A stretch of 64,000 nt of DNA from Lacinutrix sp. Lineage in GTDB: Bacteria > Bacteroidota > Bacteroidia > Flavobacteriales > Flavobacteriaceae. Of this stretch, positions 8,681 through 17,039 are shown one piece after another (position 1 is the first letter of the stretch; the number at the start of each line of letters is the position of its first letter). The DNA lies in assembly GCF_029238095.1 (NCBI RefSeq), contig NZ_JAQWGS010000026.1:1-64000 (forward strand). Direction: 5' to 3'. The position numbers and the translations under genes were made by a program. Below the pieces are notes generated by a model. The model had not been told where the DNA came from and searched no databases. It saw only the letters and a program-made list of their open reading frames with translations.

Positions 8681-9210
8681 GTATAATTAAAAAAAGAGAA
8701 GACATTATTTCCATAGACACGATCAAAAGAAAATCCTTGAATTTCTGAGAGCTTTATTTGTTTAAAATGCTCAATTATCACAATGCCTTTTTTAGAAAGG
8801 CTTTTTTTTGAAAGTAGAATAATCTTTTTATAGTCATCAATTTCAAAATTATATGGAGGATCAGCAAAAATTAAATCGTATGATATTGAGTTTTGTTCAA
8901 GAAAACGAAAACATTCTTCCTGAATCGCTATAATTTTCATTTCAAGGTCAATAGACACTTTTTTAATAAACTGAACACAACTCCTGTTTTGATCAATAGC
9001 TGAAACATGTTTAGTACCACGGGAGGAAAATTCATAACTAATACTCCCCGTCCCGGCAAAAAGATCAAGTACCTGAATGCTTTTGAAATCAAGGCGATGC
9101 TGGAGAATATTAAAAAGTCCTTCTTTAGAGCGATCAGTTGTTGGACGGACCGGTAGATTCTTTGGAGCTTGAATTCGTCTACCTTTGTGTACCCCTGATA
9201 TAACTCTCAT
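8647..9210 (-). CDS. rsmD: 16S rRNA (guanine966-N2)-methyltransferase RsmD
   Basis: RsmD methylates G966 of 16S rRNA using S-adenosylmethionine. The 187-residue protein has the family N-terminus MRVISGVHKGRR with PVRPTTDRSKEGLF, the SAM motif LDLFAGTGSIS, and the catalytic motif FADPPYNF (a D/N-PPY variant). The last dozen or so codons (QAYKPDSV tail) are antisense to the 3' end of rnpB, so the C-terminal sequence is partly dictated by the conserved RNA. It shares one base with the next gene upstream and is likely co-transcribed with it. Confidence 0.94.
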   Translation of the reverse strand: MRVISGVHKGRRIQAPKNLPVRPTTDRSKEGLFNILQHRLDFKSIQVLDLFAGTGSISYEFSSRGTKHVSAIDQNRSCVQFIKKVSIDLEMKIIAIQEECFRFLEQNSISYDLIFADPPYNFEIDDYKKIILLSKKSLSKKGIVIIEHFKQIKLSEIQGFSFDRVYGNNVFSFFNYTKKQAYKPDSV

Positions 9211-9986
9211 TAACTAAAATATTTGGCTAAAAAAGGGGCATGATGAACGGCGGTATCTGAAATATGATTAATGTCTTTATCAATAAAATTAATATTAGTG
9301 TGATATTGTTCTACAGCTTCATAGAATGGTGTAAAAGACTTCATTTTACCTAAAAAATTCAATTCTAAATTGTTAGTATCGATATCGAATTGTTCTACTA
9401 CAAAAAAGAGATAATACAAAAAGTCATCCGTATTTGAAACTTTAAAACAATTATTGAATTTTAAGCATTTCTTTTGGAGAAGAAAGACATCCATTGCTCC
9501 GAACTGTAAGTGAATAAAAATTTTATAATCAAATTTATTTGAAGAATTTAGGCTTAGTATTTTTTTATAAAGTAGAGTGTTATAATGATGAAAACCAAAG
9601 TTAATTTTAGATTTCTTTAAAACCTTACTAATAAATTGTGGAAAGCTATATAAATTAACTTGCTTGTAATCTTCCAAAGTGTCATAAGATGCTATTTCAT
9701 AATCTTTTGTTTTTTTATAAAGACATAAATAATCTTCACAGAAAGATTTATTAAAAAACGATAAGGGTACGAATGTTGAAGGGTTGTGAAAAGAAATTAA
9801 ACTAAAAGCATTAAAGTTTTCCTTGCTATGATAATCCAGATATTCCGTTAAGGTTTTGTGAAAATCTTGAGGATCTTCAACTAGTGGTATGTATTCAATT
9901 TTAGATTGGGTACAGAAATAAAATCCATCCGTAAAAACGTGAATGGATAAATCTTGATTTTTAAGAATTTTATTCTTGTTTGGCAT
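9210..9986 (-). CDS. DUF3822 family protein
   Basis: About 258 residues from the ATG at 9986 (MPNKNKILKNQD). Two upstream in-frame ATGs (10022 and 10010) would overlap the previous gene further, so the start is uncertain. I recognise the pattern of the Bacteroidota DUF3822 family: LSIHVFTDGFYFC early, FVPLSFF, FHHYNTLLYKK, and IHLQFGAMDVFLL. The family has been modelled as an actin-like ATPase fold without known function. Its placement directly beside rsmD is a common flavobacterial arrangement. No signal peptide or membrane segment is seen. Confidence 0.8.
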   Translation of the reverse strand: MPNKNKILKNQDLSIHVFTDGFYFCTQSKIEYIPLVEDPQDFHKTLTEYLDYHSKENFNAFSLISFHNPSTFVPLSFFNKSFCEDYLCLYKKTKDYEIASYDTLEDYKQVNLYSFPQFISKVLKKSKINFGFHHYNTLLYKKILSLNSSNKFDYKIFIHLQFGAMDVFLLQKKCLKFNNCFKVSNTDDFLYYLFFVVEQFDIDTNNLELNFLGKMKSFTPFYEAVEQYHTNINFIDKDINHISDTAVHHAPFLAKYFS

Positions 9987-10626
9987 CAAAAATGGTTGGC
10001 CAGTTTCCATTTGTACTAACATTTGTTAAGGAACCAAGTATAATTTCAGGTCCATTTACTCCATCTACAGAAACAGTTTCATTCTCTTGTTTTACAAGAT
10101 CTTGATCTTGATCAAACAACAATGTGTTTTTTGATACCTTTACTTCAAAAACAGGTACTTTATAACCATTTTTATTTATGATAGATGACGTTATTTTAAA
10201 AACACTGTCCTGAAGACCTTCAATTGGGATATTAGACATTTTTTTGTATCGATCAGATGTTTGAAATAAGGAATCTTTTACAGCGACAAACCCTAGGGTA
10301 TCGGTTACTATAACCTCTCGAAGCATATCAATTCTATAGGTTCTATCATATTCTAAATAAGAGGAGTCGCGTTTTTCTAAAAGTGTAAAGATGCCTTCAT
10401 CTATAAACTTTATTAAACTATCAAAATTATTAGCATAAACACCCTTGACATCTTTATGAGCTATTTGTGCAGTTCTAATATCCTTCATTACATTAATAAC
10501 TTTGGAGTAACGTTTAATTTTTGTCTGGTTGAAAGTTATTGGACCACTTATTGAGTCATATATTTTGTAAGCAAAAAAGATTGATGCAATCCATAGAACA
10601 ACTTGAATACCTAATTTCATTGTCAT
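9970..10626 (-). CDS. Membrane-anchored protein of unknown function
   Basis: A 218-residue protein with one N-terminal hydrophobic helix (roughly residues 5-24, IQVVLWIASIFFAYKIYDSI), then a soluble, probably periplasmic, domain. The helix followed by RYSKVINVMKDIRTAQIAHKD recalls the layout of pilin-like proteins with a long N-terminal helix, but I see no prepilin cleavage motif, so that is only an impression. I do not recognise the family. The coding end overlaps the DUF3822 gene by about 17 bases, so the two are co-expressed. The promoter region is shared with the divergent helicase gene at 10714. Confidence 0.75.
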   Translation of the reverse strand: MTMKLGIQVVLWIASIFFAYKIYDSISGPITFNQTKIKRYSKVINVMKDIRTAQIAHKDVKGVYANNFDSLIKFIDEGIFTLLEKRDSSYLEYDRTYRIDMLREVIVTDTLGFVAVKDSLFQTSDRYKKMSNIPIEGLQDSVFKITSSIINKNGYKVPVFEVKVSKNTLLFDQDQDLVKQENETVSVDGVNGPEIILGSLTNVSTNGNWPTIFDAKQE

Positions 10627-10713
10627 TTTTTATTTGATAAAAACAAATCTACAATTTTTTTTGAATCACAAAAGTATTTAAAATGATTTATATTTATCCT
10701 AATAAATCATTAA

Positions 10714-12144
10714 ATGACTTCTGAAAAATTTCGTTTACAACTAAAAGATAACTTTCCATTTGAACCAACAGATTCCCAAAGAAACTGGTTTAATAAAGTA
10801 GCTGATTTTATTCTTTCAAATTCACCAAATACTGCTTTTCTTCTAAAGGGATACGCAGGGACAGGAAAAACAACTTTAATTGGGTATTTAATTCGTCAAT
10901 TAAAATATGCTGGATATAAAGGAGTACTTATGGCTCCAACAGGTCGGGCAGCAAAAGTAATGGCTACATATTCAAAATTTTCTGCCTACACAATTCATAA
11001 ACAAATATATTATCCTAAAACCGAAAGTTCAGGAAAAATAATATTTCAATTAAAACCTAATAAATATCGAAAAACAATTTTCATTATAGATGAAGCTTCT
11101 ATGATAAGTGATGACAGAAAGCATTCTAAACTTTTTGAAAACGGATCTTTACTCCATGATTTAATTCAATATGTAAGTCAAGGAGATCAATGTAAGTTGA
11201 TTTTTGTTGGAGATCCTGCACAATTACCGCCAGTTCATCTAAACTTGAGTCCAGCTCTTGATTTAAATGAACTAGAGCAATATCATTTTGATAATGTATA
11301 TTGTGTCGAATTAGATAGTGTTGTTCGTCAATCTCTTGGTTCAGGAATATTAAATAATGCAACTCAATTAAGGTTTCAGCTTAATGAGGAGAATTATGAT
11401 CAGTTTCAATTTGATGTCGATGGGGTTAAAGACATACATTACTCCAATAGTGGCATGGATCTTTTTGATTCTTTATCTAATGCTTTTGATAAAGGTGGAA
11501 TTGATCAAACGATTTTTATAGTTAGATCAAACAAAAGAGCAAATTTATTCAATGAACACATTCGTAATCGTATTCTAGGGTGGGAGGATGAATTATGTGT
11601 CGGTGATCAATTGATGGTTGTAAAAAACAACTATTTTTGGCTTGCTTCTGACTCCAAGCCTGGTTTTATTGCAAATGGAGATGTAATTGAAGTCCTTGCA
11701 ATTCATGCTAGAAAAAATATTTATGATTTTTCTTTTGCTGAGGTTCGTGCTCGCCTGGTGGATTATTCCGATGAGGATCCCTTTGATACAGTAGTTTTAT
11801 TAGATACTTTAAAATCAGAAACTCCCTCCTTATCTTTTGAAGAAGGAAATCGACTTTATCAAAAGGTAGTTGAAGATTATTCATCAGAGAAATCAAAGTA
11901 TAAAAAGTTCTTAAAAGTTAAAAAAAATCCTTTCTTTAATTCATTACAGGTTAAGTATTCTTATGCAATTACCTGTCATAAGTCACAAGGTGGTCAGTGG
12001 GAAAATGTTTTTGTTGAAAAACCGTATTTAAAAGAAGGACCTAATAAAGAATATTTTAGGTGGCTATATACAGCTATTACAAGAGCAAAAAAATCCTTAT
12101 ATCTTATAGGGTTTCCAAATGAAGATTTTAAATCAATTCACTAA
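10714..12144 (+). CDS. RecD/UvrD-like ATP-dependent DNA helicase (single protein)
   Basis: A 476-residue superfamily 1 helicase. Walker A GYAGTGKTT is at residues 46-54; then come PTGRAAKV (motif Ia), IIDEASMI (motif II), FVGDPAQLPPV (motif III), SYAITCHKSQGGQWENVFV (motif V) and YTAITRAKKSLYLIGFP (motif VI). It lacks the nuclease and other domains of RecB/AddA and resembles the short RecD2/Dda-like helicases annotated in flavobacteria as AAA ATPases or exodeoxyribonuclease V alpha subunits. It probably unwinds DNA during repair or replication restart. The acyltransferase gene follows after 2 bases. Confidence 0.85.
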   Translation: MTSEKFRLQLKDNFPFEPTDSQRNWFNKVADFILSNSPNTAFLLKGYAGTGKTTLIGYLIRQLKYAGYKGVLMAPTGRAAKVMATYSKFSAYTIHKQIYYPKTESSGKIIFQLKPNKYRKTIFIIDEASMISDDRKHSKLFENGSLLHDLIQYVSQGDQCKLIFVGDPAQLPPVHLNLSPALDLNELEQYHFDNVYCVELDSVVRQSLGSGILNNATQLRFQLNEENYDQFQFDVDGVKDIHYSNSGMDLFDSLSNAFDKGGIDQTIFIVRSNKRANLFNEHIRNRILGWEDELCVGDQLMVVKNNYFWLASDSKPGFIANGDVIEVLAIHARKNIYDFSFAEVRARLVDYSDEDPFDTVVLLDTLKSETPSLSFEEGNRLYQKVVEDYSSEKSKYKKFLKVKKNPFFNSLQVKYSYAITCHKSQGGQWENVFVEKPYLKEGPNKEYFRWLYTAITRAKKSLYLIGFPNEDFKSIH

Positions 12145-12146
12145 TT

Positions 12147-12689
12147 ATGTTTCGCTTTCTTTCAAAAAATATTTATTTCAACTTAATGAATTGGTCAATA
12201 GTTGGGACTTTCCCTTCAATTCCAAAGTACATTGTAGCTGTGGTTCCTCACACAAGTTGGTTAGATATTTTCATAGGCTTATTGGTTCGAAGTATTTTAG
12301 GAGAATCGATAAATTTTGTTGGGAAAAAGGAATTATTCACCCCCTTAACAGGCTGGTTTTTTAGAACTTTAGGAGGTGCTCCAATTGATCGTTCTGGGAA
12401 TAAAGACTCAGTAGAGTCAATAGCAGCTGTATTTGAAGCCCATGAAAAATTTAGATTAGCATTGGCGCCTGAAGGAACTCGTGGAAAGGTAGATAAACTC
12501 CGAACAGGATACTACTATATCGCCAAACGTTTAAAAATACCTATTATACCTGTTTCTTTTGATTATGAAAATAAAAAAGTTATTGTCCATTCAAATTTCT
12601 ATACATCAAGTGATGAACAAAAAGATTTAAAAACACTGGAGACTTTATTTAAAGGAGTTTGTGGTTACTCTAAAGAGAAAAGTTTTTGA
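12147..12689 (+). CDS. 1-acyl-sn-glycerol-3-phosphate acyltransferase-like (PlsC family)
   Basis: A 180-residue lysophospholipid-acyltransferase-like protein. The catalytic HX4D motif is HTSWLD at residues 35-40, the glycerol-phosphate binding region is GGAPIDRSGN, and the third motif is APEGTRGK. The protein is short and lacks a clear N-terminal transmembrane segment. Whether it acylates lysophosphatidic acid or another lipid (such as an ornithine or amino lipid) cannot be told. It ends directly against the convergent yebC gene with no gap. Confidence 0.85.
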   Translation: MFRFLSKNIYFNLMNWSIVGTFPSIPKYIVAVVPHTSWLDIFIGLLVRSILGESINFVGKKELFTPLTGWFFRTLGGAPIDRSGNKDSVESIAAVFEAHEKFRLALAPEGTRGKVDKLRTGYYYIAKRLKIPIIPVSFDYENKKVIVHSNFYTSSDEQKDLKTLETLFKGVCGYSKEKSF

Positions 12690-13406
12690 TTAATTTTTAA
12701 TTTCCATTGAGTGGTATACGTTTTGGACATCTTCGTCGTCTTCAATTTTTTCGATTAGTTGTAATACTTCTTTTTGCTTATCTATACTCAATCGTTTAAT
12801 TACCTGAGGTATCCTTTCAAAATCTGAAGAAAGTATTTCAAAGTTTCTTTTTTCCAACTCTTTCTGGATTATGCCATAGTATTCGAAAGGAGCATATAAA
12901 ACAATACCATCTTCATCTTTAAAAACTTCCTCTACTCCATAATCAATGAATTCTAATTCAATCTCATCTACTTCATGATCATTTGGATTTATTCTAAAAT
13001 TACAGCTGTGATCAAACATAAATTCTACAGATCCAGTTGTTCCTAAACTCCCATTTAACTTATTAAAATAGGAACGAATATTTGCAACAGTTCTGTTGTT
13101 ATTATCAGTAGCAGTTTCTACCAAAACAGCAATACCATGAGGCGCATAACCTTCAAAAAGTACTTCTTTAAAATCACCCGTATTTTTATCTGAAGCCTTT
13201 TTAATAGCACGTTCTACATTTTCTTTAGGCATGTTAGCAGCCTTGGCATTTTGAATTACAGCACGTAGTCTAGAATTATTATTTGGATCTGAACCTCCTT
13301 CCTTTACGCTCATGACGATGTCCTTTCCAATACGTGTAAAGGTTTTGGCCATAGCTGACCAGCGTTTCATTTTACGGGCTTTTCTAAATTCAAATGCTCT
13401 TCCCAC
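12690..13406 (-). CDS. YebC/PmpR family protein (TACO1 type)
   Basis: A 238-residue member of the YebC family. The N-terminal region MGRAFEFRKARKMKRW, KTFTRIGKDIVMSVKEGG and NMPKENVERAIKKA are typical, as is the middle GYAPHGIAVLVE. Members were first described as transcription regulators; more recent work links them to translation of difficult proline-rich stretches. Of the YebC variants, the MGRAFEFRK start is the form common in Bacteroidota. Confidence 0.93.
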   Translation of the reverse strand: MGRAFEFRKARKMKRWSAMAKTFTRIGKDIVMSVKEGGSDPNNNSRLRAVIQNAKAANMPKENVERAIKKASDKNTGDFKEVLFEGYAPHGIAVLVETATDNNNRTVANIRSYFNKLNGSLGTTGSVEFMFDHSCNFRINPNDHEVDEIELEFIDYGVEEVFKDEDGIVLYAPFEYYGIIQKELEKRNFEILSSDFERIPQVIKRLSIDKQKEVLQLIEKIEDDEDVQNVYHSMEIKN

Positions 13407-13505
13407 ACATATATGTTATGAATTTATAAAGATAAAAAACTTTCAGATTTTGAAGGGACTACATTTTTAAGTAATAATAAATAATATTGTTAATTCAGTT
13501 TGACT

Positions 13506-13548
13506 GTTAAGTAAAAGTAAAATCAATAAGTATTTACTTTTACTTAAC
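13506..13548. repeat. Perfect 16-bp inverted repeat in the yebC upstream gap
   Basis: GTTAAGTAAAAGTAAA at 13506-13521 and its exact reverse complement at 13533-13548 flank an 11-base loop (13522-13532). It lies just past the stop of the epimerase-like gene and about 100 bases before the yebC start. Neither strand has a T-tract after the stem, so it is not a standard intrinsic terminator. It may protect mRNA ends, stop transcription weakly, or be a protein-binding dyad. Confidence 0.8.
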
Positions 13549-13563
13549 AAAAGAGATTTATTA

Positions 13564-14370
13564 CTAACTCAATTCGTCTAAGATGTCATTATATGAAGGT
13601 TGAATATACTGAGGTAACTTATTTTCTTTTGGAAGGGTAGCTAAATATCTAATATTATTAGTACTAAACACATGTTTATACTTACCAATCTTTGAATGTC
13701 TTTTTTCGACTAATGTTTTAATAAAGTCAAAATGAGAAATTAAATCTGTACTTCCTAGGTGAAAAATACCTGTTTTTTTATGATTTATGATATAATGAAT
13801 CTGTTGACTTAATCGGACGTCACTATTAACATTGATTATAGTATTTGGAAAAACTTCTATTGCTTTATTTTCAATTATTGCCTTATCGATATCTTGAGTT
13901 CTAGGCGCATTTATTCCAAAAATCATTGGTAATCTAATAATAATGAATTTACCAATTGGAAGATTCATCAGTTGATTTTCTATCTTTATTTTAAAATGAC
14001 CGTAAATGCTCTCAGAGAGAGTTTTGTCATATTCATATGACGGATAATGCCTAAAAGAATCAAAGACATTAGCTGAAGACAAAAACATAACTCTACAGTT
14101 ATTAAATTTTACATATTCAATAATACAGGAATGTGAATCTAGTTGAGCATTAAATCTTCCTCTTAAAGCTGATATTATAAGTTTGGGTTTTACCTCGTTT
14201 AGAATGTCATTAAGTCCTCCTTTTTCAATATCATATTGAAAAAAATGTTTATTATCCCTAAATTTTAAATTATTATTAAAGGTCCCAAAAGTATTAAAAT
14301 AGGGCCCTAATTCTTTGTATAGGGCATTGCCAATGAATCCACTCCCTCCTAAAATTAGTATGGATTTCAA
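13564..14370 (-). CDS. NAD(P)-dependent epimerase/dehydratase-like reductase (RmlD-like)
   Basis: A 268-residue extended SDR protein. The dinucleotide-binding glycine motif is GGSGFIGNAL at the N-terminus, and the active-site YxxxK is YEYDK, with a preceding FLSSANVF supplying the Ser. The closest named family I can suggest is dTDP-4-dehydrorhamnose reductase/sugar nucleotide-binding proteins. There are no other sugar-nucleotide genes nearby, so the substrate is open. It follows gcvT by 3 bases and is probably co-transcribed with it. Confidence 0.8.
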   Translation of the reverse strand: MKSILILGGSGFIGNALYKELGPYFNTFGTFNNNLKFRDNKHFFQYDIEKGGLNDILNEVKPKLIISALRGRFNAQLDSHSCIIEYVKFNNCRVMFLSSANVFDSFRHYPSYEYDKTLSESIYGHFKIKIENQLMNLPIGKFIIIRLPMIFGINAPRTQDIDKAIIENKAIEVFPNTIINVNSDVRLSQQIHYIINHKKTGIFHLGSTDLISHFDFIKTLVEKRHSKIGKYKHVFSTNNIRYLATLPKENKLPQYIQPSYNDILDELS

Positions 14371-14373
14371 AGA

Positions 14374-15459
14374 TTAAGTTTTTATAAATGGTAGTTTTAC
14401 AACATGTGCAGGACAGTTTTTCTCACGAATTAAAATCCCAATTTTAGTACCAACCTTCGAATAAGATTTTGAAATATAACCAAGTCCTATGCCAATCGAT
14501 AGTGTAGGAGATTGAGTACCGGAAGTGACAACTCCAATTTGATCACCATGAATATTAACAATCTTATATCCACTTCTTGGAATTGCTCTTGCATCCATAA
14601 TAAAACCAATTATTTTTTGATGGGATCCGGTGACTTTCTCCTGATTGATATTTTCTGAATTAATAAATTTAGTTTCATTTTTACTAATCCAGCTTAATCC
14701 TGCTGAAATTGGTGATGTGTTTTCGTCAATTTCATTTCCATATAGAGAGTATCCCATTTCTGTTCTAAGAGTATCTCTTGCGGCAAGTCCGGCTGGAATA
14801 ATTCCATGTTCGGCTCCAGCTTTTAGGATATTACTCCATATGTGTTCTGAGTAGTTTGAAGGAAAATAAATTTCTATACCACCAGCACCTGTATATCCTG
14901 TAGTCGCAATTAAGATATTTTCAATACCTGAAAAATCAGCAGTCGTATGAGAATAGAAGGGAAGAGTTTCCAGAGGATAGCTAGTTAATTTTTTCATTGC
15001 AATTATCGCTTTAGGGCCCTGAATTGCAAATAAGCCAGTATTTTCAGAAACATCTTCCAGTTTAGCCTTGAATTCATGATTGTGTTTTTGAATCCAACTC
15101 CAATCTTTATTAATATTTGAGGCATTAACCACCAGAAGATATCTTTCTTCCTCCAATCTGTAAACAATAAGGTCGTCTACAATTCCACCTGTTTCATTTG
15201 GAAGATAGTTGTATTGTGCTTTTCCGGTAGTTATTTTTGAGATATCATTACTACATATATATTGAAGTAGATTCAATGAATTCGGTCCAGAAACATAAAA
15301 TTCCCCCATATGCGAAACATCAAAAACTCCGAGCTTCTCCCTTACTGCTAGATGTTCATTTTTAACACCTGTATATTGAACGGGCATCTCATATCCACCA
15401 AAAGCAGTCATTTTTGCATTTAGATTTAAATGAGTATTGTAAAGTGTTGTTTTTTTCAT
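14374..15459 (-). CDS. gcvT: Glycine cleavage system T protein (aminomethyltransferase)
   Basis: GcvT transfers the methylene group from the aminomethyl arm of the H protein to tetrahydrofolate and releases ammonia. I start it at ATG 15459 (MKKTTLYNTHL) rather than the GTG two codons earlier. Family motifs include TAFGGYEMPVQY, GVFDVSHMGEF, TGYTGAGGIEIYFP and GLAARDTLRTEMGYSLYG. The 361-residue length is normal. The other glycine-cleavage genes are not in the window, as is common in Bacteroidota. Confidence 0.96.
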   Translation of the reverse strand: MKKTTLYNTHLNLNAKMTAFGGYEMPVQYTGVKNEHLAVREKLGVFDVSHMGEFYVSGPNSLNLLQYICSNDISKITTGKAQYNYLPNETGGIVDDLIVYRLEEERYLLVVNASNINKDWSWIQKHNHEFKAKLEDVSENTGLFAIQGPKAIIAMKKLTSYPLETLPFYSHTTADFSGIENILIATTGYTGAGGIEIYFPSNYSEHIWSNILKAGAEHGIIPAGLAARDTLRTEMGYSLYGNEIDENTSPISAGLSWISKNETKFINSENINQEKVTGSHQKIIGFIMDARAIPRSGYKIVNIHGDQIGVVTSGTQSPTLSIGIGLGYISKSYSKVGTKIGILIREKNCPAHVVKLPFIKT

Positions 15460-15493
15460 AAGCACACAAATAAATTATTTACAACGCTATATA

Positions 15494-15535
15494 TAAAAAC
15501 GTATATTTCCTACCTATATGTATTTTACGTTTTTA
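15494..15535. repeat. 10-bp inverted repeat upstream of gcvT
   Basis: TAAAAACGTA at 15494-15503 and its reverse complement TACGTTTTTA at 15526-15535 surround a 22-base spacer. They lie 35-76 bases before the gcvT start, inside the 262-base gap between thrC and gcvT. This could be an operator or part of a leader structure. It does not look like a glycine riboswitch: no tandem conserved aptamer core is visible. The rest of the gap shows nothing I can name. Confidence 0.5.
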
Positions 15536-15721
15536 CAAATAATTAAATCTAAAGATAATGTATAAAAGGCAAAAATTTCTATTGATTTTAACAGGAATAA
15601 GGGAATAGAATTAAGAAAAAATATAAATCTTATTTAGTATTATTATTTCATGGATTGGAAATAAATTTATCAAGAGACAAATTTTAATAAACGGTGTAGT
15701 TTAGAATACCCCATTAAAAAT

Positions 15722-17035
15722 TTATTTATTTCTTGAGAGGAGTAAAGATTTAAGTTCTGAATACTTACTTAAAGGAGAACGTATTTTTTTGAGGTTTAAA
15801 ATACCCCTAAGACGAGTAGGTGTCTCAATCTTTGTTTTAAGAATATTCTCCACTGTGTTTTTAAATTTTATTGGATGGGCTGTTTCTAAAAAAATGCCTT
15901 GATATGCTTCTTCATTTTTTAGAGAAGCCATATATTGTTTTAATCCTAAAAATCCAATTGCACCATGAGGATCAGCTATATATCCATTTATTTTGAAAAT
16001 TTCTTTTAGTGCTTTTTCTGTAAGCTTATCAGTGTATCCAAAACCACTCAAGACTTTCTTGAGTTTGAAAAAATCATTATTAAAGATTTTCTGAATCCTA
16101 ATGAAATTACTTGGATTACCAACATCCATTGCGTTTGAAATAGTTTGAATGGATTTTTTAGGAGTATAGCTACCTGATTTCAAAAATTCTGGAACTGTAT
16201 CATTGATATTAGTGCTTGCAATAAAATGATCAATTGGAAGCCCCATCTGTTTAGCAATTATTCCAGCACAGATATTACCAAAGTTTCCGCTTGGAACAGA
16301 AAATATAATTTTTTTGTCTGGATTTGGACGATTTTTATAAGCTATAAAATAATAAAACATTTGAGACAACCATCTAGCAATATTTATTGAATTTGCGGAT
16401 GTTAACTTTATGTTTTCTTTTAACTCCGGATCAACAAAAGCACTTTTAACCATTTCTTGGCAGTCATCAAATGTACCATCAACTTCTAAAGGAATTATGT
16501 TTTCTCCAAGAGTTGTCAATTGACGCTCTTGAATATCACTTACCTTTCCTTTTGGATAGAGAATAATCACATCAATACCTTTTACTTTATAGAATCCATC
16601 TGCGACTGCTCCACCAGTATCTCCTGAAGTAGCGACAAGTATGGTTAAGTCCCCCTCTTTTTTTATATCGTTATTATAGGATAAACATCGAGCCATAAAT
16701 CGGGCACCAACATCTTTAAATGCCAAAGTAGGACCATGAAATAATTCAAGTAAGGCAATTTTATCAGTTATTTCTATGATTGGAAAATTAAAGCTTAAAG
16801 TATCCTGAATAATTTTTTTTAAGTCATTGCTGTAGATGTCGTCTCCTACATATTGCTGTATAACTTCATATGCGATTTCGTGATCTGAATACTGATCAAG
16901 ATTATTTATAAAATCGTGCTCTAATTTTGGGATTTGCTTCGGAAAATATAATCCACGATCTGGAGCAAGACCTTTTGTAACAGCCTCTAAAAAACCTACA
17001 TCCCTTGCATTATAATTTAAACTGAAATATTTCAC
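15722..17035 (-). CDS. thrC: Threonine synthase
   Basis: A PLP enzyme converting O-phosphohomoserine to threonine. The PLP-binding lysine is in GPTLAFKDVGARF (Lys107), and VATSGDTGGAVADGF supplies the phosphate-binding loop. The N-terminus KYFSLNYNARDVGFLEAV and 437-residue length are typical. It is the last gene of thrA-thrB-thrC; the thrB stop is about 4 bases upstream. Confidence 0.96.
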   Translation of the reverse strand: MKYFSLNYNARDVGFLEAVTKGLAPDRGLYFPKQIPKLEHDFINNLDQYSDHEIAYEVIQQYVGDDIYSNDLKKIIQDTLSFNFPIIEITDKIALLELFHGPTLAFKDVGARFMARCLSYNNDIKKEGDLTILVATSGDTGGAVADGFYKVKGIDVIILYPKGKVSDIQERQLTTLGENIIPLEVDGTFDDCQEMVKSAFVDPELKENIKLTSANSINIARWLSQMFYYFIAYKNRPNPDKKIIFSVPSGNFGNICAGIIAKQMGLPIDHFIASTNINDTVPEFLKSGSYTPKKSIQTISNAMDVGNPSNFIRIQKIFNNDFFKLKKVLSGFGYTDKLTEKALKEIFKINGYIADPHGAIGFLGLKQYMASLKNEEAYQGIFLETAHPIKFKNTVENILKTKIETPTRLRGILNLKKIRSPLSKYSELKSLLLSRNK

Positions 17036-17039
17036 TTAT

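Noticed and set aside
8405-8726. Minus-strand ORFs within the RNase P RNA gene
   Set aside because: They lie wholly or mostly antisense to a clear structured RNA and have no coding character; only rsmD truly overlaps its end.
15460-15721. Glycine riboswitch upstream of gcvT
   Set aside because: No tandem glycine aptamer core is visible and the only structure is a simple 10-bp inverted repeat.
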